From: Tetracentron sinense | Lineage: Eukaryota; Streptophyta; Magnoliopsida; Trochodendrales; Trochodendraceae | Direction: 5' to 3' | Length of the DNA: 64,000 bases | Assembly: GCA_015143295.1 (NCBI GenBank) | Contig: CM026565.1 | Location: 16,254,548 to 16,318,547 of the forward strand | In this document: positions 32,163 through 45,515 of the stretch, piece after piece | Layout of the letters: the number at the start of each line of letters is the position of its first letter | How positions within the stretch are numbered: position 1 is the stretch's first letter | Program-made: the position numbers and the translations under genes | Notes under the pieces: model-generated | Databases searched by the model: none | The model's input: the letters and a program-made list of their open reading frames with translations, nothing else | What the model was told of the DNA's origin: nothing

Positions 32163-35100
32163 GCGCTTTATTAGTGAACGAGTGTCTCGCTCGAGTGTTG
32201 ATAGACACAGGATCTACTCACTCTTTTGTCTCCCCAAGTTTTGCAAAGGGCTTTTCGACTGAGGCTACTCCGTTGGAGCGGGAGTTGACCATTGCAACTC
32301 CACTCGGCAAGTCGGTTGATACAGACAAGATATTCAGGGATAGTGTGGTTCAAGTGGGGGAGAATGAATTGTTAGCCGACCTTATCGTCCTGGGTTTCCA
32401 AGATTTAGACTTTGACGTCATTCTTGGTATGGATTGGTTGGCAAACCATCACGGGCATGTTGCGTGTTTTGAAAAGATGGTGAATTTCAAGCCGGAAGGG
32501 GGTAAGCCTTTTCACTTCCGAGGATTAAGAGAGAGGGACATTGCTCGCCTCGCAGCCTTGAGTATAGCACACCCAGAAGCACAAAACTCATCGGCTATTC
32601 CAGTTGTGAGTGAGTTCTTAGATGTGTTCCCGGAAGAACTTCCCGGATTACCTCCTGATAGAGAGATCGAATTCGCTATAGAGCTTGCTCCGGGTACCGC
32701 TCCGATTTCAAGGGCACCATATAGAATGGCCCCTATAGAGCTTGAAGAATTAAAGAAGCAGATTGAGGAGTTACAACAACTTGGTTTCATCCAACCAAGT
32801 GTCTCGCCATGGGGAGCTCCAGTTCTCTTTGTGAAGAAGAAGGACGGGTCTATGAGGATGTGTATAGACTACCGTCAGTTGAACAAGGTAACTATCAAGA
32901 ATCGTTATCCCTTGCCAAGGATAGACGACTTGTTTGACCAACTGAAGGGAGCGAGATTTTTCTCCAAAATTGATCTTAGATCGGGGTATCACCAATTAAG
33001 GATCAAGGCGGAAGATGTTCAGAAGACGGCTTTCAGGACTCGGTATGGGCATTACGAGTTCCTTGTCATGCCTTTTGGGCTGACGAATGCACCGGCGGCA
33101 TTCATGGATTTGATGAACCGGGTGTTCCGATCTTACTTGGATCGATGCGTGATTGCATTCATTGATGACATTTTGGTGTATTCCCAGACATGGGAAGATC
33201 ACGCACGAGACCTCCGTCTTGCTCTGGAGATGTTGAGAGAGCATAGGCTATATGCCAAATTGAGTAAGTGCGAGTTCTGGCTAGAGAAAGTCGCATTTCT
33301 TGGACACGTGGTGTCGGCCGAGGGTATTTCTGTAGATCCAGCCAAGGTTGAGGCAGTCATGAGTTGGGAGAGGCCCAAGAGCGTTACGGAGATACGTAGT
33401 TTCCTCGGATTGGCAGGCTACTACCGGAGATTTGTGGAGGGATTCTCCAGTTTGGCTGCACCTCTCACCTACTTGACAAGAAAAAGTGCAAAGTTCAGTT
33501 GGAGTGACCGATGTGAAGTAAGTTTCCAAGAGTTGAAGAAACGCCTCACCACAGCCCCTGTCCTTACTGTGCCATCCGGACATGGTGGTTATGAGGTATA
33601 TAGCGATGCTTCGCATATCGGACTTGGGTGTGTCCTTATGCAGCATAAGAAAGTCATTGCCTACGCATCAAGACAATTGAAGGAGCATGAAAAGAATTAC
33701 CCCACTCATGACTTAGAACTCACCGCAGTTGTGTTTGCATTGAAGATTTGGCGACATTATCTTTATGGGGAACAATTTGAGGTATTCACAGATCATAAAA
33801 GCCTTAAGTATTTGTTTTCCCAGAAAGAGTTGAACCTGAGGCAAAGAAGATGGGTAGAATTTTTGAAAGACTATGAGTGCTCCATTCAATACCACCCGGG
33901 CAAGGCAAATGTAGTAGCCGATGCTCTTAGCCGGAAGCCTACTGGACTTTTGGCGCATATGATGCTGAAGGAGTGGAGATTGCTGGAGGATGCATCCAAC
34001 CTCGACATCAGTTTTAGTCTCCCTACCTATGGGCCGGTAATGGCTAGCATCACAGTTAGGCCATTTATGTTGAGCATGATCCAGGAGTTGCAGGAAATGG
34101 ATGCCGAACTACTTTCTTGCCGAGACAAGTCAGTTAAAAGTGGCAGTAAGGACTTTACGGCGAGGGAAGATGGAATTATCACTTTCAAGGGAAGAGTATG
34201 TGTCCCAGCCAATGAGAAGCTTAAGTGAGAAATCTTGTACGAGGCTCACCGGTCCAAGTACACCGTTCACCCCGGGGGTACCAAAATGTATAGGGACTTG
34301 AAGAAGCATTTTTAGTGGCGGAACATGAAGCGAGAAATAGCGGAGTATGTGTCTAAATGCTTGGTGTGCCAACAAGTCAAAGCCGAACATAGGAGACCGG
34401 CTGGACTTTTGCAGTCCCTCCCTATTCCCGAGTGGAAATGGGAACATATCTCTATGGACTTTATCGTGGGATTGCCGAAGACGGTCAAGAAGACCGATGC
34501 TATATGGGTAGTTATTGATAGACTCACGAAGTCCGCTCATTTCTTACCGTACCGAACTACATTCAACTCCAATCAGTTAGCGGAGCTATACATCAAGGAA
34601 ATAGTCCGATTACACGGGGTGCCAGTGAGTATTGTGTCGGATAGAGACTCAAGATTCACATCCAGGTTTTGGAAAAGTTTTCAAGGTGCAATGGGCTCCC
34701 GATTAGACTTTAGCACAGCTTTCCACCCAAAGACCGACGGGCAAACCGAGAGGGTGAATCAGGTTATTGAAGATATGCTCCGAGCATGTATGCTAGACTT
34801 CAAGGGAAGTTGGGAAGATCACCTACCTTTGGTGGAATTCGCTTACAACAATAGTTATCAAGAAAGCATACAAATGGCGCCTTTCGAGGCTTTGTACGGA
34901 AGGAGTTGCAGATCCCCGTTGTATTGGGATGAAGTGGGAGAAAGAAAGATTTTGGGCCCCGAGTTGATTGAACGAACCGCGGATAGGGTCAAGCTTATAC
35001 GGGAGAGGTTGAAGACCGCACAAGATAGACAGAAAAGCTATGCCGACAACCGAAGGAGGGATCTTGAATTCCGAGTAGGTGATTTTGTGTTTGTAAGGAT

Positions 35101-35494
35101 TTCACCGACCAAAGGTGTTATGCGATTCGGGAAGAGAGGCAAGCTTAGCCCGAGATATGTGGGTCCGTTCGAGATCATTACTCGAGTTGGCGAGGTGGCT
35201 TACCGTGTTGCTTTGCCCGCTCACATGGCGGCGGTCCACAACGTGTTTCATATCTCCCAGCTTCGGAAGTACATCCCGGATCCTTCTCACGTCATCGAGC
35301 TTGATCCGGTTGAGATTCGAGAGGATCTCACTTTGGTTGAGAAGCCGGTTCATATTTTGGATCGAAGAGACCAAGTACTTCGCAACAAGACTATTCTGCT
35401 AGTTCTCGTGCAATGGCAACATCACGCTCGAGAAGAGGCTACGTGGGAACGTGAGGCCGAAGTCAAGGCGAAGTACCCCGAGTTGTTTGAATGA
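32163..35494 (+). pseudogene. pol: E3 pol: protease-RT-RNase H-integrase-chromodomain (two nonsense codons)
   Basis: Single frame. Protease [12 protein letters not shown] (32200-32235) has the normal [36 protein letters not shown], catalytic FIDDILVYS (33160-33186). RNase [31 protein letters not shown]. Integrase: HRSKYTVHPGG and CLVCQQ zinc-binding region, [10 protein letters not shown] with the first catalytic Asp, SDRDSRF with the second, TDGQTERVNQ leading to the Glu helix. Then KLSPRYVGPFEII and a chromodomain-type tail (LVQWQHHAREEATWE to PELFE), typical of Tekay. Stops: TGA 34226 (from CGA) and TAG 34313 (from TGG). Confidence 0.95.
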
Positions 35495-35590
35495 TTTTGG
35501 GTATAACTTGTAATTTTATTTCGAATTGTTATGCTAAGTTGTTAAATTTGTAAAGCACGCATTGTCCAAATTTCGAGGACGAAATTTTTG

Positions 35591-35604
35591 TAAGGGGGGG
35601 AGAA
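35591..35604 (+). promoter_or_regulatory. E3 polypurine tract
   Basis: TAAGGGGGGGAGAA next to the 3' LTR. Confidence 0.9.
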
Positions 35605-38011
35605 TATAGCACCCCGGACTTTTTCATCTTTAATGAATGGCACTTTCATAGCTAATTGGCCGTTTTCGTAGTCTAATTAATAAATAAGGGAGAAATTGGA
35701 AATTTCGAAATGTTAGAAATGTGCGTTTTCGAAAGACGAACCCAACGCAAGTTGAATCGTCGAAATCCGACGAGCGAGTCAAAAGATATGGTCAAAACAG
35801 TCCAGACATACAAAGCACCGATCGCTCGGTCCAGTCAGCGATCGATCGGTCCATAACCGATCGATCGGTAGCTATCGCACGGTCAGAAATTTTGTATGGG
35901 GAAATTTTCCAGAGAGTGAGTTTTTGACCGATCGATCGGTCAAAAACACCGATCGCTCGGTAGGCAACCGATCGATCGGTCATAACCACCGATCGCTCGG
36001 TCTTCGCGTTTTTGCAGAAATTTCAGTAAGGGCTTTATCGTCTTTTGGGGGTTAAACCCTTTCTCCTTAAGGCTTGCCCAAGCCTTAGGGCATCATTCAC
36101 TATACTTAGAGAGATTTGGGAGATAAGAGAGAAGAGAAAAGGGTTTCCTAAACCTAGGTTGCTTTTGGAGAAGAAATCAAAGGGGTGAAGACCCTAGATC
36201 GTCCCCAAGCACGTTTTCTTCAAGATTTCAACTCAAGCTCAGGTGGAGGTGCATTCTCCAAGCGAGGGCAGCACTCACTCACGTTTTGAAAGAGGTTTCT
36301 TCCCCCAACTCAAGTCCCCTTCAAGCAAAGGCTTCCTCCTTCCAAATAGAGCTTCTATTTCAAGGTTTCTTCAAGATCAAACCTTGATCTAAGGTTAGTA
36401 CACCCTACTAACTTACCCTAGCAATAAATCTAGGTTTTCCTTATGAAATGTGATTTATGCTATTATGTTTGCCTCCCATATGAAATGTATCATCTCCAAT
36501 GAACCTAAATAAGATAAGAAAAAGGTATGGATGTGTGTGGGTGTTGATGTGGCGATTGGATGCCGAGGTGTATGTTGGGTGATGTGTGTGATGGAAATGG
36601 TGGATGGGTACTTTACCAATAATGAACATACCTTGATTTTTGGATGGAAAGTAGGCACTAAAAAGAAGAACATGAACCATTAAGGAACCTTGCATGCTAT
36701 GTGTTTGACAAAATGCCTAAACTAGGAATAAATGGACTTAATGAATAAAATGGAAATAGAAATTGTGTAAATTCCTTAGGAATGATAAATTGCTCAAATG
36801 TGCTATATGTTGCCTAAATTCTCATACCACTATGTTAAGGATTGAAATGCCATATTCTTGTGATCCGCCCATTTAAGTATGTCATCATGATTACCACTAT
36901 TGATAAGCACACAAGCACGCATGCATGCATGAATTGGGTTTTCCAAGAGTAATTGTGCATAATAAAGCAAACAAGAAAACAAGAACATGACAAGGAGGTT
37001 GGTAGCCCAAGGAAGGGTGCTAGCCTCTGGCTCACAAGTGAAATGAATCAAGAACATGACAAGGAGGTTGGTAGCCCAAGGAAGGGTGCTAGCCTCTGGC
37101 TCACAAGTGAAATGGAACAAGAACATGACAAGGAGGTTGGTAGCCCAAGGAAGGGTGCTAGCCTCTGGCTCACAAGAGAAACGGAACAAGAACATGACAA
37201 GGAGGTTGGTAGCCCAAGGAAGGGTGCTAGCCTCTGGCTCACAAGAGAAACGGAACAAGAACATGACAAGGAGGTTGGTAGCCCACGGAAGGGTGCTAGC
37301 CTCTGGCTCACAAGTATACAAGTCAAGAACAAATCAAGACATGAAATACAAGACAAGACACGACACACATACATGATTTGACCGAGACACAAAAAAGGTT
37401 TCCGAGACATGAGTTTTACCGAGGTTTTTGCATTCATACACGCATGTCAAGATATGGCTATGTATCTTATGCTTTCACTACTGCTTTAAATTAATATCTT
37501 GTATTGCTCACTATTGTTATGCTTTCGCTATTGTTATGGTTAGCTAGTAGTTTGTACTCGCTGAGTATTCCATGCTCAGCCGTACTTTTATGTCGGCAGA
37601 ACTGTGGATGTCCTCGACCCCGAGCCTTGGGTCGAGGAGGAGTATGTAGAGGAGAAGGAGCCACCTATCCCATGACATTCTCAGGAGGATGGGGACTTGG
37701 ATGTGTGGCCATACCTCGACTACTGTTGAGAGGAGAGGGTTAGAGAGTTCCTTTTTTTGTATTTTGATAGGTGGGCATGTCCACCTTTACTTTGATTGTA
37801 TTTAGTATATGTTAACTTGGAATACTATATGGAGTTATAGAAGAAAAGAAAAAGTTGGCTTATGCTTCCGCACTTATGTTTAGTTTCAGCGCTCTGATTA
37901 TCATTGTATTATATTATGTTTAGCCTCTTGCATTACAGGATGGTTTGACAGGTACACGTAGTCACCTCTAAAGTATCCCTTAACTCCTAGGGGGTATTTT
38001 GGGGCATGACG
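35605..38011 (+). repeat. E3 3' LTR
   Basis: TATAGCACC (5' copy TGTAGCACC) to GGGGCATGACG, 2407 bp. The 68-bp shortfall is one tandem unit (five copies, 36979-37320). The small frame at 37590 is broken at codon 4. The last base is G instead of A. Confidence 0.96.
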
Positions 38012-38516
38012 TTATCCCTAATGGGCCTTTGAGATTAATATACTATCTAACTCATACCCCATTGCACATCATCCGGGTTTTCAAGACTACTGATTAAGCC
38101 ATGAGAAACTTTTTCTCTTGTAAAACATTTTAAGAAAAGCTTTTTATAAGTATAATATATTTTAATAAAAATATATTTCAGACTTATTTTATTTCAAAAT
38201 CACCTGCGCAGGATTTAAGCTTAATCGACTGTCTTATCCGGAACTTGGATAATCTCTCAAATCAATGGGCATGGATTTCTTGTTTGAAATTCATCAGTGT
38301 ACATTTAAGCACCCATATGCTGATGTTTAGTCTCCACTACAATGGTTTGAGATAAAACTACGTCTCAACCATTGAGAACATCTTATCATTGTGGCAGCCA
38401 TATGAGTGAAGTGCCTAATTTCATCCATAGCTGTGACTATAGAAGGTATAAAGAAATGAAAAGCTATATCTGCTTATGATAGTCCCATCACATAGCTTTC
38501 CTACAATATATCCTAT
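38012..38516 (-). repeat. Unidentified LTR-like sequence, part 2
   Basis: Starts with the second TTATC copy and continues the sequence that ends at 27987. AT-rich, no frame. It meets the truncated E4 3' LTR at about 38517. It contains an inverted pair around 38341-38380 (ACAATGGTTTGAGA and TCTCAACCATTG), able to form a hairpin. Confidence 0.4.
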
Positions 38517-39978
38517 AGACCTTCACTTGGGCTACCAACCTCCTTGACATGTGCTTGTTTCCTTTCACTTGTGAGCCAGAGGCTAGCACCCTTCACTTGG
38601 GCTACTAACCTCCTTGACGTGTTCTTGTTTTATTCACTTGTGAGCCAGAGGCTAGCACCCTTCACTTGGGCTACCAACCTCCTTGACATATGCTTGTTTT
38701 CTTGTTTGATTTATCACGTATAAATACTCTTGAAAAACTCGGTGTGCTTGTGTGCTTGTCAATAGTGGTAACCATGATGACACGAGCAATTTAAAGAAAT
38801 GGCATATGACATTCTAAATTCTAATTCTAACATAAGGAAAATAGGCAAGCATATAAGACATTGAATCAATTTATCATTTTAGGGAAAATCACACAAGCCC
38901 TACTTTCATAATCTTCCTTAAAATTCATTAATTTCTTATTTAGGCGTTTTATCAAACACTTGACATGCACCATTCATGGTCATGTTATTCCCATTTCTTA
39001 GAGCGTATATTTCATACAAACATCATGGTGTATTCGTTATTTGTAGAATGCCCTTCCACCATTTTTCACACACATCACACCACATTCATACGACATCCAA
39101 TCGCCTCATCCCATCATACATTCATACATCCCACCATTTACATTCTTCTTGTTTATATTTAGGGAAAATAGTGCATCTCAAGGAAAAGGGTAGAATACAA
39201 GATTAACATCATCATTTTGTTTGGAAAACCTAGGTTATTACTAAGGAAGTTAGTAGGGTGTACTAATCTTGAATCAAGAAGAGAAAACCCCTTAAAATGT
39301 CGTGGGACACGCTGCCCTAGGTTGGAGAATGAGTCCTTCACGTGCTTTGCCTTGGATTTGAAGAATCCAAGCTTTTGAGTGAGATATAGGGAGCTTAAAC
39401 TCTTGATTTTTGCTTAAGAGGAACCCAAGGTGAAAGCCCCTCTTTCTCTTCTCTCCCTTTCTCTCAAATGTCTGCCTTAGGGTTTCTGAACCCTTAAAGG
39501 CTCGGGTAAACCCTTATAGGCAAGGGTGTAATGCCCAAAAAATGAAAAAGCCCTTAATGAAATTTCTGCAAAATGCGATATACCGATCGATCAGTGGTTA
39601 ACACCGAGCGACCGGCATTTTGACCGGGCGATCGGTCAAAAACATACTCTCTGAAATTTTTTCCCATACAAAAAAGTTAACCAGTCGATAGCTACCGATC
39701 GATCGCTAATAATGACCGAGCGATCGGTTGTGAACCGATCGATCTCTATATTGGACCGAGCAATCGGTGATCTACAGGTTTCACTGTTTTGACCATATCT
39801 TTTGACTCGTTCGTCGGATTTTGACGATTCAACTTACGTTGGATTCGTCTTTCGAAAATGAACATTTCTTACATGTCAGAATTTTTAATTTATCCCTTAT
39901 TTTTTAATTAGACTATGTGAAATGCCAATTGGCTACGAAAGTGGTATTCATTAAGTACGGAAAGTCCGGGGTGCTACA
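38517..39978 (-). repeat. E4 3' LTR (truncated)
   Basis: Starts on minus at 39978 with TGTAGCACCCCGG, contains the palindrome array (39579-39771) with box (39644-39675) and about 2.5 tandem units of the CTAGCCTCTGGCTCACAAGTG type (38517-38700). It stops before the hairpin, small frame and U5 end. The donor-like site reads CAAG|AT, so GT is lost. Confidence 0.9.
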
Positions 39979-39993
39979 ATCTCCTCCCCTTAC
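39979..39993 (-). promoter_or_regulatory. E4 polypurine tract
   Basis: Minus reads GTAAGGGGAGGAGAT just before the 3' LTR. Confidence 0.85.
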
Positions 39994-40069
39994 AAAAATT
40001 TAATCCTCGAAATTTGGACGATACATACATGCAAAAAACTACAAAAAAATACAAAGGAAGTTCAAGGTC

Positions 40070-43000
40070 CTAAACAAATAACTGAGGATACTTTTCTCGC
40101 ACTTTGGCCTCTCGTACCCATGTAGCTTCCTCCACTAAATGGTGTTGCGATCTTACCAAGACCATGGGAATGGTTTTGTTGTGCAGGACTTGATCTCACA
40201 TGTCCAAGATCTATACTGGTTGCTCAACTAGTGTGACATCATCTCGAATTTCTACCGGATCAAGCTCGATGACATGAGAAGGGTCGGGGAGGTACTTCCG
40301 GAGCATGGAGATGTGAAACACGTTGTGGACCGCCGCCATATGAGCGGGCAAAGCAACACGATAAGCCACCTCACCGACTCTAATAATGATCTCGAACAGG
40401 CCCACATATCTCAGGCTAAGCTTGCCTCTTTTCCCGAATCTCATAACACCTTTGGTTGGTGAAATCTTGACAAAGAAAATTCACCAACTCGGAATTCAAG
40501 GTCTCTCATTTGGTTGTCGGCATAGCTCTTCTATCTATCCTGTGCGGTCTTCAACCTCTCCCGGATAAGCTTGACCCTATTCCCGGTTTGTTCAATTAAT
40601 TCGGGGTCCAACACCTTCCTTTCCCCAACTTCATCCCACTATAATGAGGATCTATAACTTCTCTCATACAAAGCCTCAAAAGGCATCATCTGTATGCTTG
40701 CCTAGTAACTATTGTTGTAGGTGAACTTTACCAAAGGTAGGTGATCTTCCCAACTTCCCTTGAAGTCTAGCATACATGCCTGGAGCATATCTTTAATAAC
40801 TTGATTCACTCGCTCTGTTTGCCCATCCGTCTGTGGATGGAAAGCCATGCTAAAGTCCAACTGGGACCCTATTGCACTTTGAAAACTTTTCCAAAACCTA
40901 GAGGTGAATCTAGTGTCCTGATCCGAGACAATGCTCACTGGTACCCCGTGCAACCGAACTATTTCTTTGATGTACAGAGCCGCTAACTAATTTGAGTTGA
41001 AGGTAGTCCGGTACGGTAAGAAATGGGCCAACTTCGTCAGTCTGTCGACCACAACCCATATAGCATCACAGTTTCTAGCCATCTTCGGTAACCCCACAAT
41101 GAAGTCCATAGAGATATGTTTCCATTTCCACTCGAGAATAGGGAGAGACTGTAAAATTCCTGCCGGTCTCCTGTGCTCGGCCTTGACTTGCTGGCACACC
41201 AAGCATCAGGACACGTACTCCGCTATTTCTCGCTTCATGTTCCGCCACCAAAAGTGCTTTTTTAAGTCCCTATACATTTTGGTACCCCCGGGTGAACGGT
41301 GTACTTGGACAGGTGAGCCTCATACAAGGTTTCTCGTTTTAACTTCTCATCGGCTGGGACACATACTCTTCCCTTGAAAGTGATAATTCCATCGTCCCTC
41401 GTCACAAAATCCTTGCTGCCACTACTAACTAACTTGTCTCGGTAAGAAAATAGCCCGACATCTATTCAATGCAACTCTTGGATCATGCCCAGAATATAAG
41501 GCCTAACTGTGACGTTAGCCATTACCAGCCCAAAGGTAGGGAGACTAAAACTGATGTTGAGGTTGGATGCATCTTCTAATAACCTCCACTCATGCACCAT
41601 CATATGAGCCAAGCATGCAGTAGACTTCCTGTTAAGTGCATCTGCGACTACATTAGCCTTGCCTGAATGGTATTGAATGGAACACTCATAATCTTTCAAA
41701 AATTCCACCCATCGCCTTTGCCTTCAATTCGGCTCCTTCTGAGAAAACAAATATTTTAGGCTTTTATGATCTGTGAACACCTCGAACTGTTCTCCATAGA
41801 GATAATGTCACCAAATCTTCAATGCAAACACAACCACAACGAGCTCTAAGTCATGAGTGGGATAGTTTCTCTCATGCTCTTTCAATTGCCTTTGAGGCGT
41901 AGGCAATGACCTTTCCCTGCTGTATGAGCACATATCCCAATCCCACATGGGAGGCGTCGCTATATACGACAAAATTGCCGCTCCCGGAAAGCACTGTGAG
42001 GATGGGAGCTGTAGTGAGTCGCTTCTTCAACTCCTGGAAGCTCACTTCGCATTTGTCACTCCAACTGAAATTGGCATTTTTCCTCGTCAAGTAAGTGAGA
42101 GGTGCAGCCAAACTGGAGAATCTCTCCACAAATCTCTGGTAGTAACCCGCTAATCCAAGAAAACTCTGAATTTCGGTGACACTCTTGGGTCTCTCCCAGC
42201 TCATAACTACCTCTATCTTCGCTGGGTCAACATAAATGCCCTTAGCTGACACTACATGCCCGAGAAATGCTACATTCTCGAACCAAAATTCGCACTTACT
42301 CAATTTGGCATATAGCCTATGCTCTCTCAACATCTTCAGAGCAAGGCGGAGATCTCGTGCGTGATCTTCCCGTGTCTCAGAATACACCAAAATGTCGTCA
42401 ATGAACACAATCACATATCAATCCAAGTATGATCGGAACACCCGGTTCATCAGATCCATAAATGCCGCTAGTGCATTCGTCAGCCCAAAGGGCATGACAA
42501 GGAACTCGTAGTGCCTATACCGAGTCCTGAAGGCCATCTTTGGAACATCTTCCGCCTTAATCTTGAATTGATGATACCCTGATCTAAGGTCAATCTTGGA
42601 GAAGAATCTCGCTCCCTTCAGTTGGTCAAATAGGTCATCTATCCGTGGCAAGGGATAACGATTCTTGATAGCTACCTTGTTCAACTGTCGGTAATCTATG
42701 CACATCCTCATCGACCTGTTCTTCTTCTTCACAAAGAGGACTGGAGCTCCCTATGGCGAGACACTTGGTTGGATGAAACCAAGTTGTTGTAACTCCTCAA
42801 TCTGCTTCTTCAATTCTTTAAGCTCTATTGGGGTCATTCTATATGGTGCCCTTGAAATAGGAGCGGTGCCCGGAGCAAGCTCTTTAGCAAACTCGATCTC
42901 TCTATCAGTAGGCAACCTGGGAAGTTCCTCTGGAAACACATCCAAGAACTCACTCATGACCGGAATGGCCGAGGAGTTTTGTGCTTCTGGGTTTGCTAAG

Positions 43001-43400
43001 CTCAAGGCTGCCAGGCGAGCAATATCTCTTTCTCTCAATCCTCGAAAGTGAAATGGTTTTACTCATTTCGGCTTGAAATTCGCCATCTTTTCAAAGCAGG
43101 TAACATGGCCGTGATGGTTTGACAACCAATCCGTCCCTAGGATGATGTCAAAATCCAAATCTTGAAAGTCTAGGACAATGAGATCGGCTAGTAGTTCATT
43201 CTCCCCCACTTGAACCACACAATCTCTAAATATTTTGTCCGTATCCACCGACTTGCCAAGTGGAGTGGCAATGGTCAACTCCCACTCCAATGAAGTAGCC
43301 TCAGTTGAAAAACCCTTTGCAAAACTGGGTGAGACAAAAGAGTGAGTGGATCCTGTGTCGATCAACACTTGGGCTAGACATTCGTTCACTAATAAAGCAC
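40070..43400 (-). pseudogene. pol: E4 pol (decayed)
   Basis: On minus from 43400. Protease [15 protein letters not shown] (near 43365-43320). [20 protein letters not shown] (42700-42650), [11 protein letters not shown], and [10 protein letters not shown] (42412-42383). RNase [11 protein letters not shown] and ADALNRK. Integrase: [38 protein letters not shown]. Then YVGLFEII and a chromodomain-like end (HHLVEEATW to YPQLF) with its stop at 40070. In-frame stops near 43039, 42733 and 42415; frame changes lie between 41870 and 41710 and between 40700 and 40445. Confidence 0.9.
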
Positions 43401-43531
43401 CTGGACAATTAAACACTAACATCAATACATTTCAACAAGACATACATCATACATGGGTAACCCCGAGTATAAATAACAACTCATCATATATGGAAATTAT
43501 TCACAACTTAAACTCTAGAATTCTTGCGTAC
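43401..43531 (-). other. E4 candidate spliceosomal intron (131 nt)
   Basis: On minus TAAG|GTACGC to GTCCAG|GTGC, phase 1, same codon as in E1-E3. The Gln codon before the donor is mutated to TAA, but the splice signals are intact. Confidence 0.74.
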
Positions 43532-44762
43532 CTTACACGACATCGTCAGATGCTCGTGCGTCTCTCTCGGATAGGTCAAAAACTCGACCCTGGGTGACTT
43601 GGCAAGGAGGTCGTGTAGACGGTAAGGCCCTTGAAGCCTGGGAAGAGCCCTGCTGAGACATCTGCCTAGCAAGGGGTCTACTCCCCTGAGACTGAGTTGG
43701 TAGATGACGTTAGGGGCAATCCCGAATCATGTGGCTTTGGTCGCCACAATGAAAACAGCCTCCGGTAGCCTTCCGGTATTCCCCTGCTGGATGCCTCCTT
43801 CAACAAAGGGTGCAGACATCATGTGAATAGGTGGGTGGAGCATAACTCATAGTCTAAGGTAATGCAGGGCGAGGAGCATATGAGGTAGTCGGGCGAAAAT
43901 TCGATGGAGCAAAAGGGTGGGGAGCCTGTGGTGCCAAATATATCCTCTATGACTGAGCCGGCCCTACGGACTGATACGAGCTAGTCCTTGCTCTTTTCTC
44001 CCCTGAACTACTTGACTCTCCTTTCTCCATTCCTCTTCTTTTGAAGAACTCCTCGGAGTTCGATTCGGCCGAAAGTGCCTTATCCACAACTTTTGAATAT
44101 GTCTCATGTCTAAACATTGAGACTCAATCCTTGAGGTAGGCCTTCAACCCCCTCTCAAATTTCCAAGCTTTCATAGCCTCAGTAGCAATCATGTGTGGAG
44201 AAAATCCGGATAGCTCCAAAAATTTGGCTTCATAAGCCGCTACGGACATGTTACCTTGCTCCAAGGTAATAAACTCAACTTCTTTCTTTTCTTTCATCCC
44301 GACTGGGAAGTACTTCTTGTTGAAGACATCCAAGAACTCTCCCCAAGTCCAGTCTTGTCAGGCCAGCTCCCGGGTCCGAAGTGCAGACTTCCATCAATGA
44401 TCGGCCTCGCCTTCAAGAATAAAGGTCGCCCACATGACCCTTTCCGCTTCAGTAGGTGTCAATACCGAGAATATCTTCTCAAGTTGCTGAATCCAAACTT
44501 CGACAACAAGTGGATCAATGCTTCCACAAAAAGTTGGAGGCCTCATCCTTTGAAAAGCCTCTATTCCAGCTTGTGCACTATTAGGAGGAGCAGGTATAAG
44601 TGTGGCATTAGGAGGAGTAGCCGGTTGCCTTGCCGATAACATAGCCAAAGTCTTGGCTATTGAGGCAAAAGCTTGGGCAAAGTTGGGTTGATCGTCACCC
44701 GATGGAGCATCACCTCCATGGCCCCTTGTGTTGTATCCGCGACCCCGGGTATTGTGTCTCAT
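43532..44762 (-). pseudogene. gag: E4 gag (decayed)
   Basis: The ATG complement is at 44760-44762 (MRHNTRGRGYNTRG). The gag domain FQRMRPPTFCGSIDPLVVEVW, EGEADH and FNKKYFPVGMKEKKE follow. The knuckle CFHCGDQSHMIRDC lies near 43750-43705, with a preceding Cys motif. A stop near 44390, one near 44120, and TAA in place of the last Gln codon interrupt it. Almost identical to E3 gag where intact. Confidence 0.88.
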
Positions 44763-44770
44763 GATTTCTC

Positions 44771-44772
44771 CT
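44771..44772 (-). promoter_or_regulatory. E4 candidate leader splice acceptor
   Basis: Minus reads CGTTCTCAG|G, 8 nt before the gag ATG, as in E3. Confidence 0.4.
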
Positions 44773-45069
44773 GAGAACGACAATACAACATGAGTCTAAC
44801 TTGGGTACGCATTTAGTAACAATTTCACCATTCATTCAAAGCATATTTACTAAGCACAAAATAATGCACACATGGTATACAACACAATATCATAACATAA
44901 AATCTGTGTTTCTAGCATTGGTTACTAAGTTTAATTCAGTTGGCTTACAACCGGTTTTGACTAGGACTAACTTGTTAGTCCATACTTGGATTACGACTCT
45001 TTCATACACCTATTGCCTTATTCAATCATGATATCAATTCTAAGTGACCCTAGGGACTCTAATACCTAG

Positions 45070-45081
45070 GCTCTGATACCA
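45070..45081 (-). promoter_or_regulatory. E4 primer-binding site
   Basis: Minus reads TGGTATCAGAGC, 4 nt inside the 5' LTR. Confidence 0.93.
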
Positions 45082-45375
45082 CTTCTATCGTGCCCCAAAA
45101 TACCCCTAGGAGTTAAGGGATATTTTAGGTGTGACTGTACGTACCTGCCAAACCATCATATAATGAACAAAGCTAACCATGATATATAATAATTCTAATA
45201 AACAGAGTGCGGAAGCAAATCATGAGTGTGGAAGCGTGAACTAACTTTTTCTTTTCTTCTATAACTCCAAACTAGTATTCCAAGTGAAAATACACATAAC
45301 ATATCAAGTCAAAGGTGGACAGACCCACCTATCAAAATATCAAAATATACAAAAGAACTCTCTCAGACTCTCCTC

Positions 45376-45515
45376 TCAACAGTAGTTGAGGTATGACCAC
45401 ACGTCCAAATCCCTATCCTCCTGGGACTGCAATGGGATAGGTGGCTCCCTCTCCTCTACGTACTCTTCCTCGACCTAGGGTCAGGGTCGAGGACATCCAC
45501 GAAACCTGCCGACAT
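45376..45515 (-). pseudogene. E4 5' LTR small ORF (1-nt deletion and nonsense)
   Basis: ATG TCG GCA GGT start (45513-45515) and a start like E3 (VDVLDPDP). At the PW codons one base is missing and TGG has become TAG. The rest (VEEEYVEEREPPIP to YLNYC) is intact in the shifted frame up to TGA at 45376. Total 140 nt, one less than E3. Confidence 0.5.

Larger units (their letters stand above)
27988..38011 (+). mobile_element. E3: nearly intact Tekay-type chromovirus
   Basis: 10,024 bp with LTRs 27988-30462 and 35605-38011, a perfect TTATC duplication (27983-27987 and 38012-38016), primer site, gag, intron, pol, purine tract. Only three nonsense codons interrupt coding (31197 TAA, 34226 TGA, 34313 TAG), with no frameshift. 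Each can be one transition. The LTRs are almost identical apart from scattered differences and one repeat unit, so the insertion is recent compared with E1, E2 and E4. Confidence 0.96.

Noticed and set aside
38517..38700. CRISPR-like array of repeats and spacers (also 29361-29770)
   Set aside because: Units abut without unique spacers, the host is a plant, and the arrays are LTR minisatellites.
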